A stretch of DNA of 64,000 nt, from the NCBI GenBank assembly GCA_037176885.1, contig JAWWNJ010000140.1, positions 496,001 through 560,000 on the forward strand, read 5' to 3'. Source of the stretch: Favolaschia claudopus (Eukaryota; Basidiomycota; Agaricomycetes; Agaricales; Mycenaceae). The notes under the pieces were generated by a model. That model worked only from the letters and a program-made list of their open reading frames with translations, was not told where the DNA came from and did not search any database. This document shows, piece after piece, positions 20,850 through 34,251 of the stretch (positions within the stretch are counted from its first letter, which is position 1; each line of letters opens with the position of its first letter). The position numbers were made by a program, and so were the translations under genes.

Positions 20850-21436
20850 GCGTGTAAAGTTATGTCGATAGACGAAGAACGTTTGCGGCAGAAGAAGAAA
20901 ATTTTATCCACCACTCAACCAAACAACATCATATGTACATACCGTGACGACTCAGCCGGCTTGGCATCTCCGACGAACCTCAAGTTGAGCTGCCGTTCAT
21001 TTTCTTCAGACCGAGTTGGAGCTCCGCACCAAGATGCGTACCGAGTCGACGGCATGTCACAACGGGTCGGATTTATTCTGTTGAAAGCCCCGAGTCCGAG
21101 TCGAATCAAATTCCCAAGCAAGTTTTGAGAATTTTGCAAAGACGCTGCGAAAACTACAGTTCAGTACGGGTCTGAGTAACAACTCCTCACTAGGCCCCAC
21201 TTCAAGTCAAATCAGAAACTGCTTTTAGCCCGTTGTCGTCCGAGAACGGCGCTGGCACACCGTTGCGGCTTGCCGGGAAATCGAACCAGCATCACGTGAT
21301 CAGTTGAACTTTCCTTCCTTCCGGTACCGGCGCTCGACCGGTGCGGTCTCTCTTGCCCGGAACGTTCACCTGTTGTAGAGCTTGCCAGGCTGACGGTTCA
21401 ACATCTCCCCTTGGTGCCATCTCTCTCACTGATACC
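20850..21436. other. Divergent intergenic region
   Basis: About 590 bp between the hypothetical gene and hydrolase C. No coding exon or TATA box is convincing. Confidence 0.35.
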
Positions 21437-23191
21437 ATGGTCTCTCCATCTCCGACTTTCTCTGCCGATCAGGCGGCTTCAATAAACAAGATTCTGGTTC
21501 GTACTCATTTGCTGACGTGGAAAAGTCAAAGCTTCACACTCAGTATACTACTGTTCCTTCTCTCAGTCTGACGCCGTAGCAAGCGGCACGACCGGAGCTG
21601 TATTCTTCGGAGTCACAACAACGGAGGGACCAATCTACCTACACGCCACAGGACCGAAGAGCATCGACGACCCAGATAGTGCCGGCGACACCGACGAAGA
21701 TGCAGTATTCTGGCTATGCAGCCAGACGAAGCTCGTTGCCACCGCATGTCGCATCCATCTGTACGCGGAACTAGCACTAATATTGCTCTGATTTTACTTA
21801 GATTGCTGCACTCCAACTCATCGAGCAAGGGAAAATCGCCCTCGATACACCTGTCGAAACTGTGCTCCCTGAGCTCGCCAATCCGATGGTTATTACCGCG
21901 TATGACGAAGAGGGCCGCCCGAAGGATGCTGTTCCTGCTCGAAACAAAATCCTTTTCGGGCAATTGTTGAATCACACCAGTGGCTTGTCCTACGGACTTG
22001 ACGGCGCGTTGCCGCCTATGGGTGAGCGACAAGAATGATTTTTTCTAGTCAGCTGACTGAAGATTAATCCAAAGCGCTGGGTAAGGTGTACTCACACAGC
22101 TACAAAGACGGAGATGTGTCGACTTTCTTCGAATTGCTTAAGGTCAGTGCTGGGGCATTTCTAGATGCTCGTGAAATATTGTTTGATTGACTTCGGTTTG
22201 CAGGGCTCTTTCCCCGGCGTCCCTATCAGGTTCGAGCCAGGAACCAACTGTACGCATTCCACCAATACCGAACCACGTTTTTTACCTGTATTATTCCAGT
22301 TGCATACGGCTTCAGCACGGATTGCGCAGGTTTTGTCGTCGAGCGCCTCACAGGCCAATCACTGGAGCAATATTTGTGAGTTTAATTTCCGAACGAAAAA
22401 CAAACATTCAACTTGTACCGCATCATCTCGAAAATTCCAGCCAAGACCACATCGCCGCACCTCTGGGCATTAAATCGATGTCCTTCTACCTCACACCAGA
22501 CCTGAAAAATCGTCTCCTTCCTCTGTTGCAGCGGAATAGTGAGAGCGGGAAGGTTGAGAAGCGGAAGGGACCCCCGCCATTTGATCAGGACCCTGCGCAT
22601 GGTGTGTCTGTTCGGTCTTGTTGTGCCTGAAATTCAACTCTGTCTGCAGTGCGGGTACATCTAGCGGGCGTCGGGATGTACGCCTCACAGAAGGACTATC
22701 TGACACTCTTGCGCCATCTTCTCCAAATTCAAAGTGAACCATCTAGCATTAGTCTTAAACCCGCTTACTCAACTTCAATCCCAGGTGGCACCGCAACAAA
22801 TCCTCTACTTTCGGTCGCATCTGTGAACAGCATGTTCGAACATACCCTCTCACCCGCCGGTGTTGCAACACTGATCAAAGTCGTCTCGTCTTTGGACCCA
22901 GACCAGGCACCTGAGGAAGGGAGGCAATTTGGATACGGATTGCTTGTGAATACAGTGGATGTTCCTAACAAGCGCAGGGCCGGCTCCGGAGCTTGTAAGT
23001 GGATCCTATTTGGTGAGTACAAGAGTCTGATCTGAACCGCAGGGGGCGGCTGGGCATCGACAAGCTATTTCATGGATCCGATTACGGGTATTGCGGCAGT
23101 TTTTGGGATGCAGGTGGCACCGACTGATAGCGCTCATGAGCGGATTCTTGAAGTACTTGAGCGCGAGGTTTATCAGGCGCTCTCCAGCTAG
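21437..23191 (+). CDS. Serine hydrolase, beta-lactamase/class C esterase fold (copy C)
   Basis: A complete third copy. Exon 1 starts MVSPSPTFSADQAASINKIL. Then come GAVFFGV, FWLCSQTKLVA with the SxxK motif, IAALQLIEQGKIALDTPVE, GQLLNHTSGLSYGL, RFEPGTNC, AYGFSTDCAGFVVERLTGQSLEQYL, DHIAAPLGIKSMSFYLTP, VRVHLAGVGMYASQKDYLT, FEHTLSPAG and GGWASTSYFMDPITGIAAVFG. The stop is TAG at 23189-23191. Its intron positions match copies A and B, including the phase-1 intron before GGW. It stands alone, with no TPR or dehydrogenase neighbour, so it may be the older dispersed paralog. Substrate unknown. Confidence 0.9.
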
Positions 23192-23556
23192 CACACTAGA
23201 AACTACGAGTACCTTTGTACGTCCTAGCTGGAAACTGATCTTGTGGAATCCAGTCCAGATCTCAACTGGTCCGCATTCGGTCTCGGACATGCTTCCTGTA
23301 TTCGGGCCCCCAGTGGGTCCCCAGACTTTTCGGAAGTAAGGTCGCAACCGTGACTGCTCCGCATTCTAATGTTCAGTGAGACTGCGTTTTGACTGAGTGA
23401 AGATGATGTTCAGGTTGCCTCGCTGTTCATCTTGTCCGATCCGCCTGTTTTCATGTGTATATTCAATTTGACAATTGATTAAAAGTTCATAGAATATACC
23501 GCGATATAGTATTGTACGAATCCGAAAGTCCGAGATAGTTGTGCGGAATGCTCAAG
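23192..23556. other. Convergent intergenic region
   Basis: About 365 bp between the 3' ends of hydrolase C and ROT1. Nothing recognised. Confidence 0.35.
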
Positions 23557-24408
23557 TCACCACACGGGCCACCATGCCCGACGCTGAGCGACATGACGGA
23601 CGCCGTCGCTAGCGCTGTTACTGCGCTTCGACATTAATGTCTCCACCGTGACAAGCCCGTCGCGTGTCGTCGTCACCACCTGAACCTCAATGTTCCTCAA
23701 CTTCTCCTTCGGCAGCATCGTCGGTTGGTCCGACACCCTGAACAACGGCGCCACTGGTCTCCCATCGAACTCGAAAAGATGCAGCTTGGGACCAAATGTA
23801 ACATCGTTGAAGATGCGGTAGGAGGAGTAAACCTCTGTCGTGTTGTAGTTCTGGACGAAATTGGACTGGTCGGAATCCGAGTTGGATTTGCCGGTGCATG
23901 GGGCCTGGACTTGTTGATAGCCATCGCCAGCGGGGGTGAGGATAAGGCTTCCATTGCCGGAGAGTTGATAGGTTCCGTGTGCCCAGATTACAGTGGCGAT
24001 AATGCATTCAGGGTGCGAAGCTGCTCGATATCATCACATTGACCTTGGAAATCGACTTCCAGAGATACAAAGACGCACAGTTCGCCACATATCTGAAGCG
24101 CGCAAGTTCGTACCATCCGTCGTCCGAGCTACAACCCATGAGCATAAATTAAGTCCCACTCCTCAGAACGTACAAGGAGTAGCCAACACCACTTGTCCTA
24201 GGATACGTGAAAGTCTCTTGAGCGGGGTCTGCGAAGCCCTGAACGTGAATCGGTCTCAGGGGCGCGAAACAGCCAGAGCGCTATGCCAACGTACAGGACC
24301 AGGAACAACTTTCTGCGTGCCCGAAGACCATGTTCCAACAAGACTTGGGTCTTGTGCGAAGGTGATGCAGACCCAGGCGAGTACGACGAAGAGATTCAGA
24401 GGCAGCAT
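23557..24408 (-). CDS. ROT1: ROT1 family protein, ER chaperone for cell-wall and glycoprotein biogenesis
   Basis: The start at 24408 gives a signal peptide (MLPLNLFVVLAWVCITFA) followed at once by QDPSLVGTWSSGTQKVV, the signature of mature Rot1. Later exons supply GFADPAQETFTYPRTSGVGYSL, SDDGWYELARFRYVANC, PECIIATVIWAHGTYQLSGNG, YQQVQAPCTGKSN, NTTEVYSSYRIF and GPKLHLFEFDGRPVAPLF. Four or so short introns are needed. The C-terminus (LPKEKLRNIEVQV...AWWPVW) lacks a clear membrane helix in this model, so a further 3' splice is possible. In yeast Rot1 is an essential ER membrane chaperone needed for beta-1,6-glucan and O-mannosylation; the same location is expected here. Signal peptide and motif order make the assignment firm. 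Confidence 0.92.
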
Positions 24409-24769
24409 CGTTGACGACGTCGGGGAAGCGGCCAAGCCGTGGCTTAATCGCCGGCGTTTACTTTGTTCTCCGGAGCTAAAGTTTTCGTCTGCGAGTTTGC
24501 TGCGATTCAAAGGAAGAGGTATTTTGGTGAGGATCGTGGTTACCCAGGTCTCGTATAATCCGAGTTTCAGAGAGGTCGAAGAACGTATTCAAGTTGGAAG
24601 ATTTTCTCCAATCTCTGTGGAAGAGGTAACGAGGTTTCGAAAATTAGCAAGAATTTGTTGGTTGCAATTTCAGTCTGAGGCTCGCCGGAGAGTCAAGCTA
24701 CTAGTCAAGATTCGACGAGAATTACATTCTAAGGGATTGGGTTACAATACTGACAGTCCTAGACAAAAA
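24409..24769. other. Intergenic upstream of ROT1
   Basis: About 360 bp between ROT1 and the 3' end of the next minus-strand gene; it must hold the ROT1 promoter. No clear TATA box. Confidence 0.35.
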
Positions 24770-25975
24770 TCACAAATCCGTTGCCAGTTGCTCGAGCACA
24801 GACATGCCGTAGTATTCACATCGGTCTGCTAAATATTGTAGTCTGCCGGTGGGTCCAAGATTGTCTCCTGATTCGGTTGGAAGCTGCTCTGAGTCCACAG
24901 GGTCCGCGTTGCGTGCGCGCCGACTTATGACCCCTGAAACCACCCGCCAAGAACGAACTGCTGCGACAGCTAAAACGGGGGCGAGGGCTGCGAGTTGATC
25001 CAACTCCAGCACAGAGATCCGCGTTGGAGGAAAAAAGCTGAGCTGCGGGAAGAATCCGAGTGGGTAGATCACCAACCACAAAATGGCCCAGGGAAAAACC
25101 CAAAGAGAGGCGACCATGAAAAGCATAAAAATTCCGAGAAGCGCCGGCAGCAACGAGATGACGACACTCGCCATAAATCCCAATCCATTGGCTCCCAGTA
25201 GTGCACGACGGACACTACGCGCGGACCACAGGCGGCCGATGAAGCATAATAGCACACAAGATCCAGCGACGCCAAACTCTACCGCCCAATATTGCCACAA
25301 GGAATATAACAATCTAGGGGCGGATGAAAACCCCTCCCACAACTCAGCGGCGAAGTCGACATGAGCGGAAAAAATCATCCGTCCGTAAGAAGGGTCCTCG
25401 CGTCGGGGTGGATGTTGACACCAGACAACTTGGTCCGTGGAAGCAATGGCTCGATGAGCTCGCAGGCAATAAGCAGAGACAACGATAGCGAAAAGAGTCG
25501 GTATGGTGGCGATACTGATGGTGCGCAAGCGGTAAGGGCGGTAGAATAGGGCAACCGCTAGCGTGAAAAGGGAGGATCCTGTACCCATCCACACGACCCG
25601 TTCAGCGCAAACAAGGGCAGGTATCATTGCCGAGTTGCTAGCTTCATCCCCGAGCTCTGCGATGGATTTGGATTTTAAGATGAGATCAATGGCTGCGGCC
25701 ACTGTATACGAAGAGGCACCAATGAGATCGTAGTCCCATTCAGATGAGAGGTGCCCGGTCTTCGCTATGGCCATGATAGATTGTCCATGTATCATTCCGA
25801 GCGTGATGAGAAATGCCCACCATGCCCCTGGGCCGTAAAATCCAGATATTGGTGAATTATTCGTAATTTGGGAAAGTAGTGTTTTCTGGAGAACGAATAT
25901 TTGTGAAGAACTGAAGATGCTCCGGCCTTCGAACAGTTGACTCAAGCCCAGCCAAATCACAGTGGCCGACACCAT
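24770..25975 (-). CDS. Multi-pass membrane protein of unknown function
   Basis: A single open exon of 401 codons from ATG at 25975. About seven to eight hydrophobic segments can be seen, among them MVSATVIWLGLSQLF, PGAWWAFLITLGMIHG, SSLFTLAVALFY, IATIPTLFAIVVSAYCL, WAVEFGVAGSCVLLCFIG, VVISLLPALLGIFMLFMVA and FPWAILWLVIYPLGFF. The C-terminal 60 residues are hydrophilic and probably cytosolic. It resembles the many orphan basidiomycete membrane proteins; I do not recognise a transporter signature. The long uninterrupted frame and the helix pattern support coding. Confidence 0.7.
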   Translation of the reverse strand: MVSATVIWLGLSQLFEGRSIFSSSQIFVLQKTLLSQITNNSPISGFYGPGAWWAFLITLGMIHGQSIMAIAKTGHLSSEWDYDLIGASSYTVAAAIDLILKSKSIAELGDEASNSAMIPALVCAERVVWMGTGSSLFTLAVALFYRPYRLRTISIATIPTLFAIVVSAYCLRAHRAIASTDQVVWCQHPPRREDPSYGRMIFSAHVDFAAELWEGFSSAPRLLYSLWQYWAVEFGVAGSCVLLCFIGRLWSARSVRRALLGANGLGFMASVVISLLPALLGIFMLFMVASLWVFPWAILWLVIYPLGFFPQLSFFPPTRISVLELDQLAALAPVLAVAAVRSWRVVSGVISRRARNADPVDSEQLPTESGDNLGPTGRLQYLADRCEYYGMSVLEQLATDL

Positions 25976-26878
25976 GGTCGCGAAGGCGCCACCACGATAA
26001 GTCTCAGGCAGTCTAAAGTCTCAGTTTGAGCTCAGTGATGTGCCCAATGAAGAAAATCAAGTCTTACAATAGCCGGAAATGAGAAAGCTTGAGAGGCATC
26101 ATGAGCCGATCTCCAGTGAGCTCGGCTGCTCCGAAAGGACGAGTTGAGTTATGAGACTGTCGGTTTACGGTCCAAGAGGCGCAAAGATGTGGGATGATGA
26201 TGCAAGATGTCTAGGAAATTTTCGTTAGTACCAGCCCGGCTTTTTATTCACCACGCGCGCCAATCTGGACACCGCATTTATATTCAAGTCGCAGCGCAAC
26301 AGCAATTCAATATATATAGCCAGATCGAGGCCGCGGAGAAAGCGAAGCGAAGGCGCAGCCATTGTTAGACGCAATTAGACCGCAGAAAACTTGAAGTTGT
26401 AACTTCAGTGAGCAATTCAGCCTCAGATGCTGCACATGTCGATGAATTCAACAGCAATCCGGACACAGAGTGGTGATCTTCACTAGAAGCTACTAGAAGA
26501 CAGCGGCAGTTCCGTTGTAGTCTCTTGCACAGACTCAAACTCGATAACTCGTTACAGTTCCGTTGTTACCAGAAGCCCACGATGGTTGATAGGCAAATCC
26601 GCAGAATTTGAGTCTCAAGATCTCAAGAGTCAGGCCATCGCAGCGGTCGGAACAGCTGCAAGACGAACTTGGAATGGAAAGAGAGAGAGAGAGAAGAAAA
26701 GCAAGGCCGAACAAACACCCGCAAACACCACACTACGCTTTCTTCCATATTAGGCAATTTTTGCAGCGCCAGCAAACGATACAATCAACGTTAATTTGCA
26801 TTATCTATTCGTAAAGCTACTATACATTTAAATGTTGTGTGTCCGAATCTATTGTATGTGTACTCTCTAAACAGTCGT
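25976..26878. other. Intergenic, no gene seen
   Basis: About 900 bp between the membrane-protein gene (promoter side) and the 3' end of the ABC transporter. It has a short GA-rich run (AGAGAGAGAGAGAAGAAAAG) near 26681-26700 and no plausible exon. Confidence 0.4.
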
Positions 26879-29800
26879 CTAAGCAGAAGATTTGCGTCCC
26901 TTGAAAATAGAAAAGATGCTGCCCGTTCGGATCCGGAAGAACCAAGTCAGGGCGAAGAGAGCAATAATCTGCAGGATCCGTTATATTCATAATCATCGAG
27001 ATCGAGAATTTCAATCCACGTACGTTGAACCCGATATAAACAAACATCAACCCCAAGTTCCGCCAGTGGTGGGAGTAGTAGATACTGAAGTTGAGGCCGA
27101 GGAACTATTCGTAGAATTTGTGTCAGTTCATATCACTGAAGAAGAGAGTAAAGCGAACGCACTTCATCCGTGGTGGCCGTCGAGCAGAATGCGCAATCAG
27201 ATGTGGCATCCGAGTTGGTCAAGTAGCCACCAGCGAAAGACATGTACGGCGCGAAATATTCTCCGCATGTCTGTCCCGAAGGAGGGTTAACTCTCAGCAG
27301 CTCTACAGGGCTGCATGTTATTGAGTGCTTCCCAAGTGCTGTAAAAGATCATCAGGTCAGAACCGACGCTATCCGATAATATTTACCTTGTCCCAGAAGA
27401 CCCTGAAAACAGAAAAGTAAGTTTCAGTACCAAGCTTCAGAGCAAGGGAAAAGAAACTGACCTCGATCAGATACGTGAACGGAGACACACGATACATCCA
27501 CTGCCACCACCCAAGAGCACGATACGGTTGCAGGACACCGTTGCTAACTCCAAGTCAGCTAATTGACCATCGCATGCCGAAACAACCCCAACTCACAAAG
27601 TCGTGACGAAAGAGAACAAGAAACTGAAGAGAACCGCCGCTATCTCAGCGCTTGGAGCCATCGCAGCAGTTGCCTGCCCGAAAGATGTATACCACAGAGG
27701 GAAAATGACGCCGAGCATCTGAAAGCAGTGAGTTTGCAAGGGACGAGAGGACAGGTCCATAGTACATACGAGGTAAGTATATCCTGCTCTCGACGTATCG
27801 AACCCGACGGTCCAATACCTATGCAAGCATATGAGATATGACACCAAATTTGGCACGGGGCTTGAGCTTACCAGCAGAGGAAATACAGCGAGGAGCCCAA
27901 AATATTCCACGGCAAATCCGATAAGAATCCAGAGGCAATCAGAGCACTCCAGCTATAGAACCTGTGGACTCATTCGTCAACAACATAAACAAGGAGATGG
28001 TGAGGAGGATATACTTGGTAGGTCCTTCTCGGATCTCGTAGATCTTCCGCATGTCGAGGAAAGGGACCTGGAGCTGATTGGACAAGGGCGCGGACAGGAT
28101 GGTGGACAGGAAGATGGCCTAAGATGGAGTCGGAATGTGGGTTGCGAACAGAAATAACGAGGACATACAAAGAGCTGATTCTGAGTGCCTTGCTGACTGG
28201 TCTTGGCTTTGAAAAACGTGAACTGGAAGGGCGACATGAGCGACAATGAGGTAGAAGAGCAAGAGTACTTACTCCAATGAGAAGCCCAGCTGCGATGTTG
28301 AGGACGAACTTCGCCAGCAAGTATGTCGGCTAGGGAATGAATGAGACTCAACAGATGCAAGCACGAATGGCATATCTTACATTTCTCCAACGGAAACGCA
28401 AGTCACGGCGGAAAAGGGCGATTGCCTGCGTCATCCACGATGTAGCATAATCGGAAGCGAACGTCGCCTGCACTGCACCGCGGCTGCGACCATCAGTGTG
28501 GATCTTTTCGATCTCCTCAGTCGCGAGCGACTTTTCTGGAGACCCCTCCCAAGTGGTTTTCCAGTCGACATCGCTCTTGGCAGTTGCACCAGCGCCGATG
28601 ACATCAAGCATGTACTCAGCTCTTGAGATCGTGTTAGCATCATCAGCTCGCAAAAGGTATGAAAGAAAGCGCACGGGTTCTCAGAGGTGTCACAAGAACG
28701 CGCACCATTGGATTCAAAGTAATGGATCAGAGTCTTCGAGTCTTGGCCGATGTCTCCAAAGTAGACAACTTGACCGCCCTTCCTGAGAAGCAAGAGACGA
28801 TCGAACATCTGCAAATTGTTGAGAAGGAGAGTTCATACGACGTGAGAGACTTCATATACCTGGAAAAGTTCCGCTGAAGGCTGGTGGCTAGGAGTTAGTT
28901 TCGCGTCTGAGTCAAGAACATGGTCAAAGTACCTGATGGATACTGAGAAACGCATCGAGTGAGCAACATGCAAGCAGAATATAAAAGCCGCAGAACGTAC
29001 GTGCAAAGGATGGCTTGTCCGTTAGCGGCGAGCTGCTTGAGGAACAACATGATTGCCCACGCGCTCTGCGAATCGAGACCGGAGGTGGGCTGGCGGGAAT
29101 AGGTAAGTGTAATGATCAATGGAAGAGGAGACAGGACGTACTTCGTCCAAGAACAGCAGCAACTTGGGTTTTGCCGCCAACTCCACACCAATCGTCGTCC
29201 TCTTCCTGTGCTCAATGCCCAGACTCCCGACCGACGCATCTGCGACGGCCTCCAACCCACACATCTTCAAGCAAGTCTCCACGCTGCACATCACATTAGA
29301 TATTCTTCTGGTTACCGGTGAGGAGGGAACTCACTAGGCAACCTTCTCCTCCAAAGGAACAGACGCCGGCTGACGAAGCGTAGCAGAGAACAACAAAGCC
29401 TCGCGTACAGTATCCGTCGGCACATGCGTGTCCATCTGCTGAACGTATCCCGTTTGCGACCGGAAGTCATGCGGCGGTTTGTGCCCATTGACGAAGATAT
29501 CGCCCTTGACCACGCCGGTCGTCGTCCGCTCTGCCAACACGTTGAGCAGGGTGGTCTTGCCCGCACCGGATTCGCCCCTGCATACACATTAACCTGATGA
29601 CCCGACCATGGAAGGAGAAACACGTACATGAGCGCCGTGAGCTTCCCAGGTACGACATACCCCGAAACATTATCCAAGAGCTTCCTCGTCCCATCCTTGA
29701 CCGGTACGACATAATTGAGGTTCTGCCACGAAAACACGTCCGTCATGGCAGGAGCAGCAGCCAACGCTTCCTTGACCTCCTCCTGATCCACAACCGTCGT

Positions 29801-32800
29801 AGCCACCTCAGCCGCCGCCTCGTTCGCCTTCTCCGGATCCCCTGCTCCCGCATTGTCGACAAGAGCGGCAGCGTGCTTGGAACCCCGCTTGAACAAAACG
29901 ACGGACGTATCCGTGGATGAAGCAGTATTGAACTCGGTGAAGATGAGCAGCAAGGCGATAAATCCGACGGCGAACGCGACAACGATGCCGAAATTCTGAA
30001 AGCACAGTGAGCACATGAGCAGGAGAACAAAGGCAGACTAGAAACCCACCATCCACTCATTGTTGTAAGAATATCCATATGACGCAGCGATGAAGGCGTT
30101 GCCGTTGACGAAGTTTTGCCCAGCGACTGAACCGACCGTAGCACAGACTTGATTGTTAAGAGAGACGTTCTCGTAACCTGGGCCTTGGGGAACCAAGTTG
30201 GCACATGAACCGATGAGAGTGTGGAACTCGTTGGCTACAACGGCCTCAAAACCATATCGCAATGGCTACAGCAGAGGACGGTCAGACGAAGGAAAAGAGT
30301 AAGACGGGAATCACTCGTACATTGATATACGTGATCCATCGCAAGGCGCCAATCCTAACAGAAGGAAAAAAATGTCAGTGAGAGGCATGAGGCATGCAAA
30401 TGAGCTTTACATTGACTGTCACATTACAGGTCAGCATCTGTTGAAAACAGGAGAGAAAGCGATCGACAACTCACGGGCTTCGGGATAGTATATCCCGTAT
30501 AGATGACAAGCAACAGGATCATGATCCCCGCCACCGATTGCGCTGGGGCAGGACTCTTGAACCCAGCTGCGATCGCCCGGAAGAACGCCTTCATGGTGAG
30601 CGACATCGTGAACAGGAATAAAAAGAATATACTGCAAGCCGGCATGTCAGAATCCCAGAAGCCCCAGAACCAAAAGAACAGACTCACAAGAATTGGGACG
30701 CCGTTCGTTGGAGGCCGACTATAAAGTAGAGTACAACAGCGAAAACCTATCCAGCACGATCAGAGCTGGACGCGACGGCTTTCACAAAAATACACACCGA
30801 GAGCGTAGCGAACGTGATAGGTATATCCACCAAAGTGAGCGCCACCGCGTCGATGAAAGGATGGTAAAGCGCGGCTTTGCTTTGTCTGAGAATGATGGGA
30901 CGCTGACTGAAAAGCGCTCCAATCTCAGCCATGCTTGAGAGTGCGGCGAATAGCAGCGCACTAAAATAAGGAAGGGAGGGAATCAGAAAAACAGAAGCTT
31001 CGCAGATACAGAAAATAAACTTACAAGAACATAACACCTCCCCGCGAAAAGAACGCAGAAGTAGACTCAGGCGAATTGACGAAGACAGAACCGGCTGGAG
31101 GGCGTATCAGCACCTGCGATTGCGGAAAAATTTGCGAGACCACTCACTGATGATACCCTGCAATATAAAGGTGCTATCAAGAAGCATCAACAACAATTCC
31201 TTTGCGACTCAGTAGACACACTCACGCAGTGGTGATGATAGTAGGCGTCAAGAACCCAGTGATAATCTGCACGCGACGCAACATGACGGCACGCGCCTGC
31301 ATCGGGATGGACTCGGTGTACGGTCTGCACAACACCACGTTAGCCCACATCGCAACGGAAACCAACGAAGAACATACGAAGCCCTGCGCGTTCCCTTAGC
31401 ATGCTCAGCCTGCGCACTCTTCTTATACTCCGCCACCCGCTCAGAAGACCCCGGCAAACACTCCAACTTATACGATTCGATGTCCTGCCGATTCCTCTCC
31501 ATCAACGACGACTTCAAGAAGTGCTCTGCCAACTCGGCGGACGTCCGAGGACGGGCTTGATCTTCAACGGGAGTGAGTCCCGGACGCACTATACGTCCGA
31601 TGGGATCCGTGACGGAAACGAGGAAATCAGGGGTGGTTTGGCGCTCAGCTTGCGGGACGTATCCAAGGGAGAGGAAATATTCGCGAGCCTTGTCGGCCGG
31701 TCCGAAGTAGACCATCCGCCCTTCGCTCAATACGCAAACCTTGTCGAAAAGGTTGTATAGGGTTTCGGAGGCTTGGTAGATGGATACAATGGTGGATAAT
31801 CGCGAGAAATCCGTTGCGATGCGGAGCGCGCGGCCGAATTCTAGGGCAGTTGATGCGTCGAGTCCTCGCGTGGAACTAATTCAACCGTTAGCAAGTCATG
31901 GTACGTCAAAAAATTCCCTTACTTGTCCCAAGCGCCGAGTCGCATGCGCATAGCGAGAGCCTCTGCGATACTAACACGCTTCTTCTCGCCGCCACTCACT
32001 CCGCGGATGGCATTGTCGCCGACTTGCGTACTCCGGACGTGCCGCAATCCGAAGATAGTCATGAGAATCTCCACCAACGACTCGACATATTCATCGCGGG
32101 ACTGCTGCAAACGAGCCTTGGCCTGCGGTGCGCGGAGGCGGGTGGCGAACTGGAGGGTTTGCTCCACCGTGAGCGTGGGGAAATGTACGTCGTCTTCAGG
32201 ACAGTATTGTACGTCGCCACGGTAGTGGTTATAAATTTGCGCCGGGGAAAAGCCGTCGTATTGTATGGAACCGGAGACGTCGTGAAATTCGGCGGTTTGA
32301 TTGGAAAGGGTCTTGAGGAGGGTAGAGCAGCCCGATCCTGGACGGCCAAGGACAACTGCACAGTTTTCCTTGAGTTCACTGATTACTATTTGATTCGAGA
32401 GAACTTACGAATCATCTCGCCGGGCCGTACCACGCCACTGAAACCTTCGAGAATATTGCGCACCGGTGGATGGCGAGCAGTTCGGAACTGCTCCAATATC
32501 GAGAGAGGATTAAGAGTTGATCCCAGCGTTGGTTGATACGACGCGGCGGCACCGAGCCCGACGACCTTGAGGTCTTCGAATACCACGCCCAACTCGCGAT
32601 GCGTGATTTGAGCTTGCTCCATCCTGCAAAACGCTCAGAGACGCGTAATACGCGTCAGGATCGGTACGCTCACCTCTTACGAACAAATTTGAGCGTTTTC
32701 TCGAGGTCAAACGGACCGTCACCGGGCGTTAAGGTCTCATCCGAATGATCGGTCTGGGCAATAGACGGCCGCCTCCCCAAGCTCGCGTGGCGTTCAGAAA

Positions 32801-32981
32801 TATCGGTTACAGTGCGTTGAAGAGTATGCACGCCAGCAGGGTCAAAAAAATCCAAGTCGACGCTGGTAGATCGTCTGCGCATCATCGCGCCATTGGGCAT
32901 GCGGGGTCGGACTTGGGGGGAATGAGTATCGGTAGGTGGCGGGACATTAGCGTCCTCCGGAATGTTAGGGAGGTCGGACAT
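26879..32981 (-). CDS. PDR-type ABC transporter (ABCG full-size, NBD-TMD-NBD-TMD)
   Basis: A full-size pleiotropic-drug-resistance exporter spread over many small exons. The N-terminus ([20 protein letters not shown]) leads to a PDR N-terminal region. NBD1 (about 32.4-31.6 kb) has the degenerate Walker [13 protein letters not shown], signature [14 protein letters not shown] and [16 protein letters not shown]1 spans about 31.1-30.1 kb. NBD2 (29.75-28.75 kb) has canonical Walker [29 protein letters not shown] and the degenerate signature [14 protein letters not shown], followed by LLLFLDE and [13 protein letters not shown]2 runs to 26.9 kb and ends [19 protein letters not shown]. This asymmetry of the two ATP sites is normal for fungal PDR pumps. 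Expected in the plasma membrane, exporting xenobiotics or secondary metabolites; substrate cannot be inferred. Not every splice junction was checked. Confidence 0.93.
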
Positions 32982-33027
32982 GGTGAGGAATAAGGTAATT
33001 GGCGGGAATAAAAAGTCGGGTTTTCAT

Positions 33028-33035
33028 TTATATAG
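33028..33035 (-). promoter_or_regulatory. TATA box of the ABC transporter gene
   Basis: On the minus strand TATATAAA lies 47-54 bp before the ATG at 32981. Confidence 0.5.
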
Positions 33036-34251
33036 GGGGCGGATGAGTGGTGACGCGAGGTTGGAGCTGGCCCATTGTCAGCTGAAATTACGCTGTTCGA
33101 GCCGCCGGCTGGTCAACGAGGAGGACCAAGCCCGTGGGCAGTGTCGGTTAAAGGGCCGTTTACGGTAGTTCCGTTTATGCGTTTATGAGACCTTCATGTC
33201 TTGATCTCCATCGCAAGCCCGCCGATTCTTTCCGCAGTACATCGAGCCAGGTCTATACCAGCGATGCGAGTGATAAAATTGGGTTTAGTTTTTGTCTAGA
33301 GTCCGTAGCTGGTTGAAACTTCAGAAAGACTGAGCATTCGACGTGGTGGAAGAGGTCAAGGCACATTTTCCTAATTGAGAACAACAACGCTTCGCATCCG
33401 CTTTAGGCAATATCCCTCATACCCGCTTACTCATCTGCCTAAACGGCCCGTTGACTCAACAACTCGAACAAGTCGGTTGAAAGGCGTATTTCGTGGACGG
33501 GGCTCTGTCCTATTGGACGGAGGATGTTTTCTTCCGCTACTGTTCATTATTCACGATCACCCAGCACAATATTTGACTAACTGTGCCTTTGTGCGTGGTT
33601 TTGCCCTGATGGGAAGAATCTGCATGTGGATATCTCTTGAATTATTGAGACGTTCGTGGCCAACACTGTAGATCTCGCGATTTCATTCCAACTCGCCGCC
33701 TGGCTAGCCGAATTATAGACTTCTTGCAAAGGGATGTCGCACTAGCGTCCACAATCACATAGAGGATACTTAACGAGTGTGCAGCGCGGTCTTGCGTATA
33801 ATGATATTTGATCATATTTCCGCTCTTCCGTTTGTTTGTGATCCTGCGACTCTCCGAGTCTCAGATTACCCACCTCAATAAGCATTGCAAGGCATATTGC
33901 AAGTCAAACGCCCCACACCAATTAATAATCATCACACTCCGAATGTCGCCGCCGAGGCCGCCAGTGCCTCACAAATAAACTCCGAGGCGGTATCAAATAT
34001 AGTAGGATCTGATTTCCCGCTGGACTCAAAATCTGCTTCTCGAGGAAATCAGCAAGATTTTCGCAACGGACATGTCGAGTCTACAATAACAAGGGTACAC
34101 GCGTTTCATACTGAGCGCGTTTAATTTTTCTAAGATTGGAGATCGTTGTGCCTACGGTCGCGCCTAAGAGTCTTTAATTTTTACTAAGAGAAAGACTTGT
34201 CGAAGAAATCAATCCGCTCTTCCGCTCTTCCGTTCTTCTGCAAATCTCAAA
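33036..34251. other. Intergenic, no gene seen
   Basis: About 1.2 kb upstream of the ABC transporter. The open frames are short and featureless. It must contain the transporter's regulatory region, but I could not name a factor site with confidence. Confidence 0.4.
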